From Pirellulaceae bacterium (GTDB lineage: Bacteria > Planctomycetota > Planctomycetia > Pirellulales > Pirellulaceae), in assembly GCA_013002105.1 (NCBI GenBank), contig JABDKS010001022.1:1-5668 (forward strand): a DNA stretch of 5,668 bases, read 5' to 3'. Both the position numbers and the translations under genes were made by a program. Under the pieces are notes generated by a model that was not told the origin of the DNA, did no database searches, and saw nothing but the letters and a program-made list of their open reading frames with translations. Positions 1 to 5,668 of this stretch are shown here, one piece after another (the stretch's first letter is position 1; each line of letters begins with the position of its first letter).

Positions 1-654
1 GGAACAGTGCATCGACAAGACATCCTGTTTTGGCATCAAGTAATTCATCAATGTGAACACCGCTTTCTTCATTTCGCCGGCATATTCGGTCCCCAAAATC
101 ACAACCTCCCGCTCTGCCAGATCCAAATCCACGCTCGTCTTGGACGTCATTCCTGCTGTATGCCGGTTGGCAGGAAAAGCACCCGCATTAAGAATCGTGC
201 AATCGGGTTCGCCAAAATCCGCGAGTTGCGCGTGCGTCGGGCGGATCAGCATGTTGTGCATAAACAACGCGTGGTAGGGACGGGCGCAGATCACGCGGAC
301 TTTGATCTGGTACTTGGGGTCCCAACCGGCGTAACCATCGACGCAGTAGAGTTGATCACGGGTGTTCAGGTAGTCGATGGCGCGTTCGCGGTTGATGTCA
401 AACGCGTGCTTGTCCAACGGAATGTTGACCGGTCCCCACCACACGTCGCCGTCGGTGTCCGGTGTTTTGATCACACGTTTGTCACTGGGCGAACGACCGG
501 TCTTGGTTCCCGAATAAGCGATCAAGGCACCGGCCGCGGAGATCGCAGACCCCGGCTCGCTGCGGATCGCTTCCTCGTACAACTGCGATGGCGGGGCGTT
601 GCGGAGTACTTTCTTGACGGTGACGCCAAGGTCATTCAGATGGAAGGAATTCAA
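1..654 (-). CDS. pckA: Phosphoenolpyruvate carboxykinase (ATP), N-terminal part, truncated by the window edge
   Basis: Cytosolic gluconeogenic enzyme converting oxaloacetate plus ATP to phosphoenolpyruvate, ADP and CO2. The 218 visible codons cover the N-terminal domain of a protein that is about 540 aa in E. coli. The substrate-binding loop GTKTGRSPSDK has its Arg at residue 54, which aligns with E. coli Arg65. GTEYAGEMKK (residues 188-197) supplies Tyr191 and the metal-ligand Lys197, aligning with Tyr207 and Lys213. MHCS at 215-218 supplies His216, aligning with His232. The spacing between these residues matches E. coli, so the N-domain looks intact. The P-loop and C-terminal domain lie beyond position 1. 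The chosen start is TTG at 654-652 (reads MNSFHLNDLG). The frame is closed by TGA at 717-715 and has no ATG or GTG between that stop and the conserved region. No clear Shine-Dalgarno precedes the TTG. It lies downstream of the small gene at 886-1233 on the same strand, across a 231-bp gap. Family is near certain; the exact start is less sure. Confidence 0.96.
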   Translation of the reverse strand, partial: MNSFHLNDLGVTVKKVLRNAPPSQLYEEAIRSEPGSAISAAGALIAYSGTKTGRSPSDKRVIKTPDTDGDVWWGPVNIPLDKHAFDINRERAIDYLNTRDQLYCVDGYAGWDPKYQIKVRVICARPYHALFMHNMLIRPTHAQLADFGEPDCTILNAGAFPANRHTAGMTSKTSVDLDLAEREVVILGTEYAGEMKKAVFTLMNYLMPKQDVLSMHCS

Positions 655-729
655 GGGTCGATTCGCTTTCGTGTGATGGTTGAGCCGATCAAAGTCTTTG
701 GCGGGCGAAATTTGTCACGGGCCAATTCT

Positions 730-793
730 GCTTGGGGGCCAGTGCTGCTTGGGGGCCAGTTTTGCTTGAGGGCCGGTTTTGCTTGAGGGCCAG
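730..793. repeat. 17-bp tandem repeat, about four copies, upstream of pckA
   Basis: Units begin at 730, 747, 764 and 781, an exact 17-bp period. The first two share gcttgggggccagt and the next two read gcttgagggccggt and gcttgagggccag, joined by 3-bp linkers (gct, ttt, ttt). A degenerate fifth copy at 713-729 keeps the GGGCCA core in register. The period is not a multiple of three and no plausible gene spans it, so it is most likely non-coding. It sits about 76-140 bp upstream of the pckA start, in its leader or promoter region. It could be a repeated protein-binding site or simply a slippage-generated minisatellite. Confidence 0.9.
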
Positions 794-885
794 CAGATTG
801 GTTCAGCGGTCAGGAGCGATGGTTTCGTAATGGGGTGGATCCACGGGCCCGCGATAATCGCCGCGTCCGCTCAGTCGGCTACCAA

Positions 886-1233
886 TTATCGGGAATGTTC
901 CAGTTTGTCGACATGCGGCATATCGTCGTCATGTGGAGGCGTGTCCAGATCCACATCGGTGAACCGGCTACGGAAAACGAAGCGTTCCCACCAACTGGCG
1001 GGCCGCAGTGCGGGGTCCGCGATTGGGACAACATTCCGTTTTCCCCGACGCGTACAGAGTTTGACGTCGTTTTCCATGACTTCCTCGACGACCCAGAACT
1101 TATTCACCATGTAATGGTAGGTGTCGCCCTTCCCAGCGGGGTGAACGTCCGACGCCCTGGGACCAGGACTCGTACTGGTTTTCTGTTTCCGATAGATCAC
1201 CCAGTCGTTGCGCTTTAGCCGCGATTTCGGCAC
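886..1233 (-). CDS. Uncharacterised small conserved protein, 115 aa, planctomycete-type
   Basis: I cannot assign a function. The predicted product is a soluble 115-aa protein with no signal peptide or membrane segment. The N-terminus is strongly basic (MPKSRLKRNDWVIYRK). A Trp/Tyr-rich core follows with GKGDTY (35-38 onward) and KFWVVEEV (45-52), then TRRGKRN (61-67) and ASWWERFVFRSRF (79-91). The tail is acidic and His-rich (residues 92-115). The alternating hydrophobic/basic pattern suggests a small beta-rich domain, which is inference only. From memory, similar short proteins with the same order of motifs occur widely in planctomycetes, but this is unverified. The GTG start at 1233-1231 is chosen because GGAAGGAG lies 7 nt upstream. 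The open frame continues to an ATG at 1344, but that extension would bury this ribosome site and cover most of the divergent promoter region. It is divergent from the phosphate transporter gene and upstream of pckA. Confidence 0.78.
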   Translation of the reverse strand: MPKSRLKRNDWVIYRKQKTSTSPGPRASDVHPAGKGDTYHYMVNKFWVVEEVMENDVKLCTRRGKRNVVPIADPALRPASWWERFVFRSRFTDVDLDTPPHDDDMPHVDKLEHSR

Positions 1234-1240
1234 AATTTTG

Positions 1241-1248
1241 CTCCTTCC
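1241..1248 (-). promoter_or_regulatory. Ribosome binding site for the 886-1233 gene
   Basis: GGAAGGAG on the minus strand, 7 nt before the GTG at 1233-1231. It is the strongest Shine-Dalgarno match in the window and decides the start of that gene in favour of GTG over the upstream in-frame ATG. Confidence 0.75.
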
Positions 1249-1388
1249 AACGTACTTCCGCCGATCTCGACCCCGGCATAGTTGCCCAGCGGCGTCGAAC
1301 AAGCCAGAATCCCACTCCCCGCAAGCCCTGCACCCAACCTTCACAATTAGGCTGGCGTGGGACCGTTAAGTCATCCTCCGCTTTGTAC

Positions 1389-1392
1389 AGGA
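1389..1392 (+). promoter_or_regulatory. Ribosome binding site for the phosphate transporter gene
   Basis: AGGA, 7 nt before the TTG at 1400-1402. The spacing is good, and it supports the TTG start over the first in-frame ATG inside the first membrane helix. Confidence 0.55.
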
Positions 1393-1399
1393 TAGTTTC

Positions 1400-3160
1400 T
1401 TGGAATTTGCAGCTCTCGTCCACCTTGTTTGCGATCTTGTCGGTGGACTCGGCATATTTTTGTTGGGAATGAAGTACATGTCCGAGGGCATGCAGGCCGT
1501 TGCGGGGTCCAGCCTGAGACGTGTCGTCGCCCTGGTAACAAATAATCGATTGTTCGCGGTCACCGTGGGCGTCTTCGTCACCTGCGTCGTTCAATCCAGC
1601 AGCGTGACGACAGTGATGGTCGTTGGTTTCGTCAATTCAGGCGTGATGGAACTCTCCCAGGCGATCGGCGTCATCATGGGTGCCAACATCGGCACCACCA
1701 TCACCGGCTGGATCCTGACGCTGAAAATTGGCAAGTACGGACTACCGCTGCTTGGATTCGCCACGTTCGCATTTCTTTTCTCGCGCGGCGAACGATTGAG
1801 ATTTTGGGCGATGGCGATCATGGGCGTTGGCATGATCTTCTTTGGGCTGGAATTGATGAAGGATGCCTGCAAGATCATCAAGACGATGCCCGAATTCGAG
1901 GCATGGTTCCAAACCTTCGTGGCCGACAACTACCTCGGTGTGCTCAAGTGCGCGATGATCGGCTGCATCCTGACAGTTCTCGTGCAATCTTCCTCTGCGA
2001 CGTTGGGCATCACGATTTCGCTGGCTTCGCAGGGGATCATTTCGTACGAAACCGCCGCGGCTCTCGTGCTGGGTGAAAATATCGGTACCACGATCACGGC
2101 GTTTCTTGCCTCCTTGGGTGCTACCACCAATGCGCGACGGGCAGCCTATTTTCACGTGGTCTTTAACATTGTTGGCGTGCTGTGGATCACCGCGATTTTT
2201 CGATGGTATGTCGTATTCGTTCCCTGGCTGGTCGAAGGCTCGTTTATTCAAGGCAGTTTTTTGGAGGGGACATTCTTAGAAAGTTGGTTCTTGCAAGGAG
2301 GTGTGAGCGATCCGCTAGTAGAAATTGATCCCAATACACAAAAGGAAATCATCACCTTTCCAGGGACCACGCCGGCGATCGCCGCGACGCATTCGATTTT
2401 CAACGTCGTCAACACGCTGATGTTCCTGCCGTTCTTGCCAATTTTCGTTCGCGTACTCAACGCAATCGTGCCGTCAAAGGAGTTTAAAGAAAAACCCCGT
2501 TTGACCGATTTGGACATCCGTATGCTCGAAACACCCCTGCTGGCAATCGAACAATCACGCAAAGAGATCGAGCGGATGTCGGATGGTTGCGGCAAAATGC
2601 TCGATTGGCATGCGACTCTGATTCAGCAAGACGAACCCGACAAGGCGTTGGGCAATCGGCTGAAACAACGCGAACAAGTGCTTGATTCGATCCAAGACGA
2701 AATCGCCGTCTACGTCACGCACCTGTTGTCAAATAACATTCCCCACTCGGTTGCCGACGAAGCGCGACTGCAACTGCGGATGGCCGACGAATTCGAATCG
2801 ATCAGTGATTACATCGTCAATCTAGATCGATTCGATCGTAAACTGCGACGCGACGGACATCGTTTCAGTGAGTCTCAGCGAAACGACCTGGTGGCGTTGA
2901 ACAGACACCTCGCAGAATATCTGGCGTCGATCAACGAAGGACTCCAGCAAAACAACGAGAATCTAGCCGTCGCAACCAATCCCGCGGCCAAACGAATTCG
3001 AAGCGAAATCAAGGCGTTGCGGCGAAAACATCTCCAAGAACTCTCCAGCGGCAATATCCCACCACTGGTGAGTGTCGCCTATTTGGCTTCGCTCAATGCG
3101 TTTGCCCGCGTCAAGGATCACACGCAAAACATCGCCGAATCGATTTCGGGCGACAAATAG
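1400..3160 (+). CDS. Na+/phosphate cotransporter family protein with C-terminal PhoU-like domain
   Basis: Inner-membrane protein of the Na/Pi cotransporter family (NptA/YjbB type), 586 aa, expected to move inorganic phosphate coupled to sodium. Two inverted family repeats are visible. The first has QSSS at 65-68 and GANIGTT at 94-100; the second has QSSS at 196-199 and GENIGTT at 225-231. Hydrophobic segments run through roughly residues 10-155 and 178-277, with a further pair-like stretch at 326-357 (THSIFNVVNTLMFLPF). Residues about 365-586 are charged and helical and match the PhoU-like cytoplasmic domain usually fused to this family in bacteria. The start is TTG, with AGGA 7 nt upstream and an in-frame stop at 1367-1369; it places the typical GGLGIFLLGMKYMSEG helix near the N-terminus. 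An unusual five-residue repeat lies at residues 279-298 in the loop before the last membrane segment. Transport direction (uptake or export) cannot be told from sequence. The family call is secure. Confidence 0.95.
   Translation: MEFAALVHLVCDLVGGLGIFLLGMKYMSEGMQAVAGSSLRRVVALVTNNRLFAVTVGVFVTCVVQSSSVTTVMVVGFVNSGVMELSQAIGVIMGANIGTTITGWILTLKIGKYGLPLLGFATFAFLFSRGERLRFWAMAIMGVGMIFFGLELMKDACKIIKTMPEFEAWFQTFVADNYLGVLKCAMIGCILTVLVQSSSATLGITISLASQGIISYETAAALVLGENIGTTITAFLASLGATTNARRAAYFHVVFNIVGVLWITAIFRWYVVFVPWLVEGSFIQGSFLEGTFLESWFLQGGVSDPLVEIDPNTQKEIITFPGTTPAIAATHSIFNVVNTLMFLPFLPIFVRVLNAIVPSKEFKEKPRLTDLDIRMLETPLLAIEQSRKEIERMSDGCGKMLDWHATLIQQDEPDKALGNRLKQREQVLDSIQDEIAVYVTHLLSNNIPHSVADEARLQLRMADEFESISDYIVNLDRFDRKLRRDGHRFSESQRNDLVALNRHLAEYLASINEGLQQNNENLAVATNPAAKRIRSEIKALRRKHLQELSSGNIPPLVSVAYLASLNAFARVKDHTQNIAESISGDK
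2234..2299 (+). repeat. Five-residue repeat within the transporter coding sequence
   Basis: Residues 279-298 read as EGSFI, QGSFL, EGTFL, ESWFL and are followed by QGG. The period is five residues with Glu/Gln first, a small residue second and Phe fourth. Codons differ between units (ttt/ttc, att/ttg/tta), so the pattern is clear in protein but weak in DNA. It sits in the hydrophilic loop between two membrane regions. Confidence 0.75.
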
Positions 3161-3350
3161 CTCGATCGCCTGCGCGGTTCTATCAGTCGGTTTTTCAACG
3201 TTCACTCCGAAATTCAAAGTTCGTTGCCATCGGTTCTTTGGCCACGACCAGAGGCAAGGGCGTCCATCCGCGTTTGCTCCTCGCCCGATCGGATAGAATC
3301 TGCGACCTGGTATTCGCTGCTGCACATCCAATTCCGGAGTTTGATGGCTG
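3161..3350. other. Intergenic region between the transporter and ribulokinase genes
   Basis: 190 bp with no gene I can support on either strand and no clear hairpin plus T-run terminator. It contains a TAGAAT at 3294-3299 that could be a -10 element for the ribulokinase gene, preceded directly by the 8-bp palindrome CCGATCGG (3285-3292). No good -35 is found at 16-18 bp spacing. The stretch around 3214-3300 may belong to an interspersed intergenic repeat family (see findings). Confidence 0.5.
3336..3339 (+). promoter_or_regulatory. Probable ribosome binding site for the ribulokinase gene
   Basis: GGAG, 11 nt before the ATG at 3351, somewhat long spacing. A closer out-of-frame ATG at 3344 would give only an eight-codon peptide that ends inside the kinase gene. 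Confidence 0.45.
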
Positions 3351-5063
3351 ATGTACTCACTTGGTGTTGATTACGGGACGAACAGCGTTCGCGCACTGAT
3401 CGTGGATACATCCAATGGCGTCGAAATCGCCACGCATGTATATGACTACCCCAGCGGCGACGCGGGGATTTTGGTCGATCCGGACAATCCAAATTTGGCG
3501 CGTCAAAATCCGGCTGACTACATCGACGGGTTTCACCAGTCGGTCCGTGGCGCTGTGAAAGCCGCCGAGAGTGTCGACGGGTTTTCCGCCGACCAGATCG
3601 TCGGCATTGGGATCGACACGACCGGATCGACACCGATTCCGGTCGATCAAACCGGCCAGCCACTCGCGTTCGATCCGCAATTCAAGGACAACTTGGCCGC
3701 CCAGGCGTGGCTCTGGAAAGATCACACGTCGCACGCCGAAGCCGACGAGATCACGCAAACGGCTCGGTACCGTGGCGAACCCTACCTGGCCAAATGTGGT
3801 GGTGCTTACTCGTCCGAATGGTATTGGTCCATAATTCTGCATTGCATGCGAACCGCACCCGATGTCGCAGCGGCGTGTGCAAGCTGGGTCGAATGCGCCG
3901 ACTTCATTCCCGCCTACGCCACCGGTAATACCGATCCCAAGTCGATCAAGCGAAGTATTTGCGCGGCTGGCCACAAAGCGATGTACAACGCGGATTGGGG
4001 CGGATTGCCCAGCGTTGGTTTTTTGGAATCACTCCAAACGGGGCTCTCTCGTTTTCGTTATCAATCACCCGCCGTTGCGGTCGATCAGATCGCGGGACAT
4101 TTGTCCCAGGAGGTCGCCCAACAAGTTGGACTGCCAGAGGGCATCCCCGTCGCGGTCGGCGCCTTCGACGCTCATCTCGGTGCCGTCGGCTCGGGTTGCC
4201 GCGAGGGCACACTGGTCAAAATCATCGGAACCAGCACGTGCGATTGCATGGTCGCACCACTTGCGACACCGCTACCCGACGTGCCGGGACTGTGTGGAAT
4301 CGTGCCCGAATCGATCCTGCCAGGCATGTATGGACTCGAAGCCGGCCAGTCGGCGGTGGGTGACATTTTTAGTTGGTTTGTTCGGCACATTTGTTCCGGC
4401 CCCGACTCTGATCTCGACTCTGATCCCGACGCTGCTGAACGAGACGCCGCGCAGCAGGATGCTGTACATCACGAATTGACGCAGCAAGCTGCCAAACTTC
4501 GACCCGGACAATCCGGATTGATTGCTCTGGATTGGAATAACGGCAACCGTACCATCTTGGCCGACCCCCGACTAACAGGATTACTGGTGGGTCAAACACT
4601 CCACACGCGCCGAGAAGAAATTTACCGGGCACTGATCGAAGCGACCGCGTTCGGTGCGCGGACGATCATTGGACGGATGCAGGAGTATGGCGTACAGATC
4701 AACGAAGTCGTCAATTGTGGCGGGATCGCAGAAAAGAACCCCCTGGTGATGCAGATCTATGCGGACGTCTGCAATCGCCCCATGAAAATCAGCCGGTCGG
4801 CTCAAAGCTGTGCCTTGGGCGCGTCGATCTGCGGCGCGGTCGTGGGCGGTGCACACAGTACGTTTCAATCGGCACAAGAATCGATGACGGGCGTGAAGGA
4901 CACGGTTTTTGAACCGATCACTGAGAATGTTGAAATCTACGAACGACTTTATGCCATTTACCGACGATTGCACGATGCGTTTGGGATCGCGAGCGATCTA
5001 GAATCAATGGCGAGCGTGATGAAAGATCTGATTGCGATTCGTGATCGAGTTCGCCATGAATGA
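3351..5063 (+). CDS. araB: Ribulokinase (FGGY carbohydrate kinase family)
   Basis: Cytosolic kinase phosphorylating L-ribulose with ATP to L-ribulose 5-phosphate, the second step of L-arabinose breakdown. It is 570 aa against 566 in E. coli AraB and co-linear with it throughout. The N-terminal FGGY lobe shows GVDYGTNSVRAL (5-16), GIDTTGSTP (87-95), LWKDHT (121-126) and YSSEWYW (153-159). The AGHK motif (206-209) is followed by WGGLP (216-220). The catalytic base is Asp273 in GAFDAHLGAVG, matching E. coli Asp274. The ATP-binding lobe shows IGTSTCD (292-298), GLEAGQSAVGDIF (328-340) and NCGGIAEKNPLVMQ (455-468). An Asp-rich segment at 351-363 (DSDLDSDPD) replaces a less acidic stretch in E. coli and is encoded by a 12-bp repeat. 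ATG start, GGAG upstream. It overlaps the downstream ankyrin gene by 4 bp. No araA or araD is in the window, so the substrate is assigned from family similarity only. Confidence 0.95.
   Translation: MYSLGVDYGTNSVRALIVDTSNGVEIATHVYDYPSGDAGILVDPDNPNLARQNPADYIDGFHQSVRGAVKAAESVDGFSADQIVGIGIDTTGSTPIPVDQTGQPLAFDPQFKDNLAAQAWLWKDHTSHAEADEITQTARYRGEPYLAKCGGAYSSEWYWSIILHCMRTAPDVAAACASWVECADFIPAYATGNTDPKSIKRSICAAGHKAMYNADWGGLPSVGFLESLQTGLSRFRYQSPAVAVDQIAGHLSQEVAQQVGLPEGIPVAVGAFDAHLGAVGSGCREGTLVKIIGTSTCDCMVAPLATPLPDVPGLCGIVPESILPGMYGLEAGQSAVGDIFSWFVRHICSGPDSDLDSDPDAAERDAAQQDAVHHELTQQAAKLRPGQSGLIALDWNNGNRTILADPRLTGLLVGQTLHTRREEIYRALIEATAFGARTIIGRMQEYGVQINEVVNCGGIAEKNPLVMQIYADVCNRPMKISRSAQSCALGASICGAVVGGAHSTFQSAQESMTGVKDTVFEPITENVEIYERLYAIYRRLHDAFGIASDLESMASVMKDLIAIRDRVRHE
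4403..4430 (+). repeat. 12-bp in-frame tandem repeat in the ribulokinase gene
   Basis: cgactctgatct at 4403-4414 is followed by cgactctgatcc at 4415-4426, with a partial third copy (cgac) at 4427-4430. It encodes DSDL-DSDP-D, an acidic surface insertion between the GQSAVGDIF helix and the ALDWNNG segment, away from catalytic motifs. Confidence 0.75.
5060..5063 (+). other. ATGA start/stop overlap coupling ribulokinase and ankyrin genes
   Basis: The ribulokinase stop TGA (5061-5063) overlaps the ATG (5060-5062) of the next gene. Only a weak GAG lies upstream (around 5046-5048), so translation of the second gene probably depends on ribosomes finishing the first. Confidence 0.7.
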
Positions 5064-5524
5064 CAGGAAACGCTCTGCTATCCCAACGACCTTCGCTTTG
5101 CAAAGCATTTCGAATGCACGAACTTTCAAGTGTCTGCTGCGACCGCAATCCCGATCCGAAAGATCAACGTCGCGCGATCGAAGTGTTGCTCGATAACGGA
5201 GCCGACATTCACGCATGTGACAAAAATGGCGTCACCGCACTGCACCACGCAGTCAGATTCCGCAGTCCCGCAGCAGTCGCGACACTCCTGGAACGCGGCG
5301 CGAACGTGAATCAGACATGCAAACGATCCGGTTCGACGGCGTTACACCGCGCCGTCACCTCCACGGGTGCTCCCGGCACCGCCAACCGGAAAGCCGAAGC
5401 GATGGAGATCATTCAATTGCTTCTGCATCACGGCGCCGATTCGCAATTAGCCAACAAGAACGGAAAATGCCCGATCGATTATGTTCGCGACGACGAAATC
5501 GCCGCACTGCTGGTTAACGCCTGA
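5060..5524 (+). CDS. Small ankyrin-repeat protein
   Basis: A 154-aa predicted cytosolic protein built almost wholly of ankyrin repeats, a protein-protein interaction fold with no enzymatic motif. Repeat 1 (about 20-53) is divergent, with Cys-Cys at 26-27, and ends in EVLLDNGADIHACD. Repeat 2 (54-87) is canonical: KNGVTALHHAVRFRSPAAV, then LLERGANVN. Repeat 3 (90-131) starts GSTALHRAV, carries an extra loop of about eight residues (STGAPGTANRKAE), and ends LLLHHGADSQLAN. Repeat 4 (133-154) is a half-length cap, NGKCPIDYVRDDEIAALLVNA. There is no signal peptide or membrane segment. The start at 5060 is chosen because of the ATGA overlap with the ribulokinase stop; an alternative ATG at 5114 (residue 19) would begin just before repeat 1. 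Operon position suggests co-expression with ribulokinase, but its partner is unknown. Confidence 0.9.
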   Translation: MTGNALLSQRPSLCKAFRMHELSSVCCDRNPDPKDQRRAIEVLLDNGADIHACDKNGVTALHHAVRFRSPAAVATLLERGANVNQTCKRSGSTALHRAVTSTGAPGTANRKAEAMEIIQLLLHHGADSQLANKNGKCPIDYVRDDEIAALLVNA

Positions 5525-5546
5525 TCACTGACGCGGTCCGCTCGGC

Positions 5547-5567
5547 GGAACAGAGATTCTTTGTTCC
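5547..5567 (+). terminator. Candidate 3' hairpin after the ankyrin gene
   Basis: ggaacagag pairs with ctttgttcc (nine pairs, one of them G-U) around the 3-nt loop att, 22 nt past the ankyrin stop. No run of T follows, so it is not a standard intrinsic terminator. It may be a Rho-type or mRNA-stabilising hairpin. The remaining 101 bases to the edge hold no gene I can support. Confidence 0.35.
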
Positions 5568-5668
5568 AGCAAAGTGTTCGCAGCTCGCTGACACATACCG
5601 GACCTGCCCCGATCGGTTAGCATTGCCGTAAGAGCGTTTTCGTCATTGATGCATGCCAGGACCAGTCC

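Larger units (their letters stand above)
1234..1399. promoter_or_regulatory. Divergent intergenic region between the small minus-strand gene and the phosphate transporter
   Basis: This 166-bp segment must carry promoters for both the leftward and the rightward gene if each starts where assigned. I see no convincing -35/-10 pair and no direct repeats resembling a PhoB box, so phosphate control cannot be claimed from sequence. The minus-strand frame of the 886-1233 gene happens to stay open through most of it, up to 1344. Confidence 0.45.

Noticed and set aside
7..786. Long plus-strand open frame of 259 codons
   Set aside because: Lies opposite pckA, whose minus-strand reading matches a known enzyme residue by residue; the plus frame runs into the 17-bp repeats and has no recognisable domain.
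779..1218. Plus-strand open frames (779-1114 and 835-1218)
   Set aside because: Antisense to the small minus-strand gene, which has the better ribosome site and protein-like composition.
1234..1344. N-terminal extension of the small minus-strand gene to an ATG at 1344, adding a Cys-containing segment
   Set aside because: It would place the strong GGAAGGAG inside the coding region, occupy the divergent promoter region, and add sequence unlike the conserved core.
1100..1594. Minus-strand open frame of 164 codons
   Set aside because: Overlaps both the small gene in another frame and the conserved N-terminus of the transporter; composition is not protein-like.
2371..2395. GCGATCGC octamer resembling the cyanobacterial HIP1 repeat
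   Set aside because: I noticed only this copy; in DNA rich in GATCG words this is expected by chance.
2963..3331. Minus-strand open frame covering the transporter 3' end and the intergenic region
   Set aside because: No ribosome site or recognisable domain, and half of it is antisense to the PhoU-like domain.
3357..3974. Minus-strand open frame of 205 codons
   Set aside because: Shadow of the ribulokinase gene, which shows every family motif in the plus frame.
3862..4479. Plus-strand open frame of 205 codons in another frame
   Set aside because: Lies wholly within ribulokinase; Arg/Ser/Pro-rich composition is typical of an off-frame reading.
5649..5668. Possible start of another gene at ATG 5649 or 5653
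   Set aside because: Fewer than seven codons are visible and no good Shine-Dalgarno precedes either ATG, so it cannot be supported.

Overview
The window looks like chromosomal DNA from a planctomycete, probably of the Rhodopirellula/Pirellulaceae type. This is inferred from moderately high GC (judged by eye, not computed), frequent CGA/GATCG-containing codons, TTG and GTG start codons, and a short protein at 886-1233 that resembles a family I associate with planctomycetes. No database search was possible.

Layout, left to right. The minus strand carries two genes transcribed toward the left edge. The first in transcription order is a small uncharacterised protein (886-1233, GTG start with a strong Shine-Dalgarno). 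Next is the N-terminal 218 codons of ATP-dependent phosphoenolpyruvate carboxykinase (pckA, 654 down to 1, cut by the window edge just before the P-loop). The 231-bp gap between them holds a 17-bp tandem repeat (about four clear copies at 730-793). A 166-bp divergent intergenic region (1234-1399) separates this block from the plus-strand genes.

The plus strand carries a Na+/phosphate cotransporter family protein with a C-terminal PhoU-like helical domain (1400-3160, TTG start). A 190-bp gap follows, then a full-length ribulokinase (araB-type, 3351-5063). A small ankyrin-repeat protein (5060-5524) overlaps the ribulokinase stop by ATGA. A hairpin follows the ankyrin gene, and the last 100 bases hold no gene I can support.

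Working together: the window mixes central carbon metabolism (PEP carboxykinase, gluconeogenic direction), phosphate transport and pentose catabolism (ribulokinase feeding L-ribulose 5-phosphate into the pentose phosphate pathway). Only the ribulokinase/ankyrin pair shows direct evidence of being one transcriptional and translational unit. I see no defence system, CRISPR array, RNA gene, phage gene or transposase. The least explained items are the 17-bp repeat upstream of pckA, the uncharacterised small gene, a five-residue repeat inside a transporter loop, and the ankyrin protein coupled to a sugar kinase.
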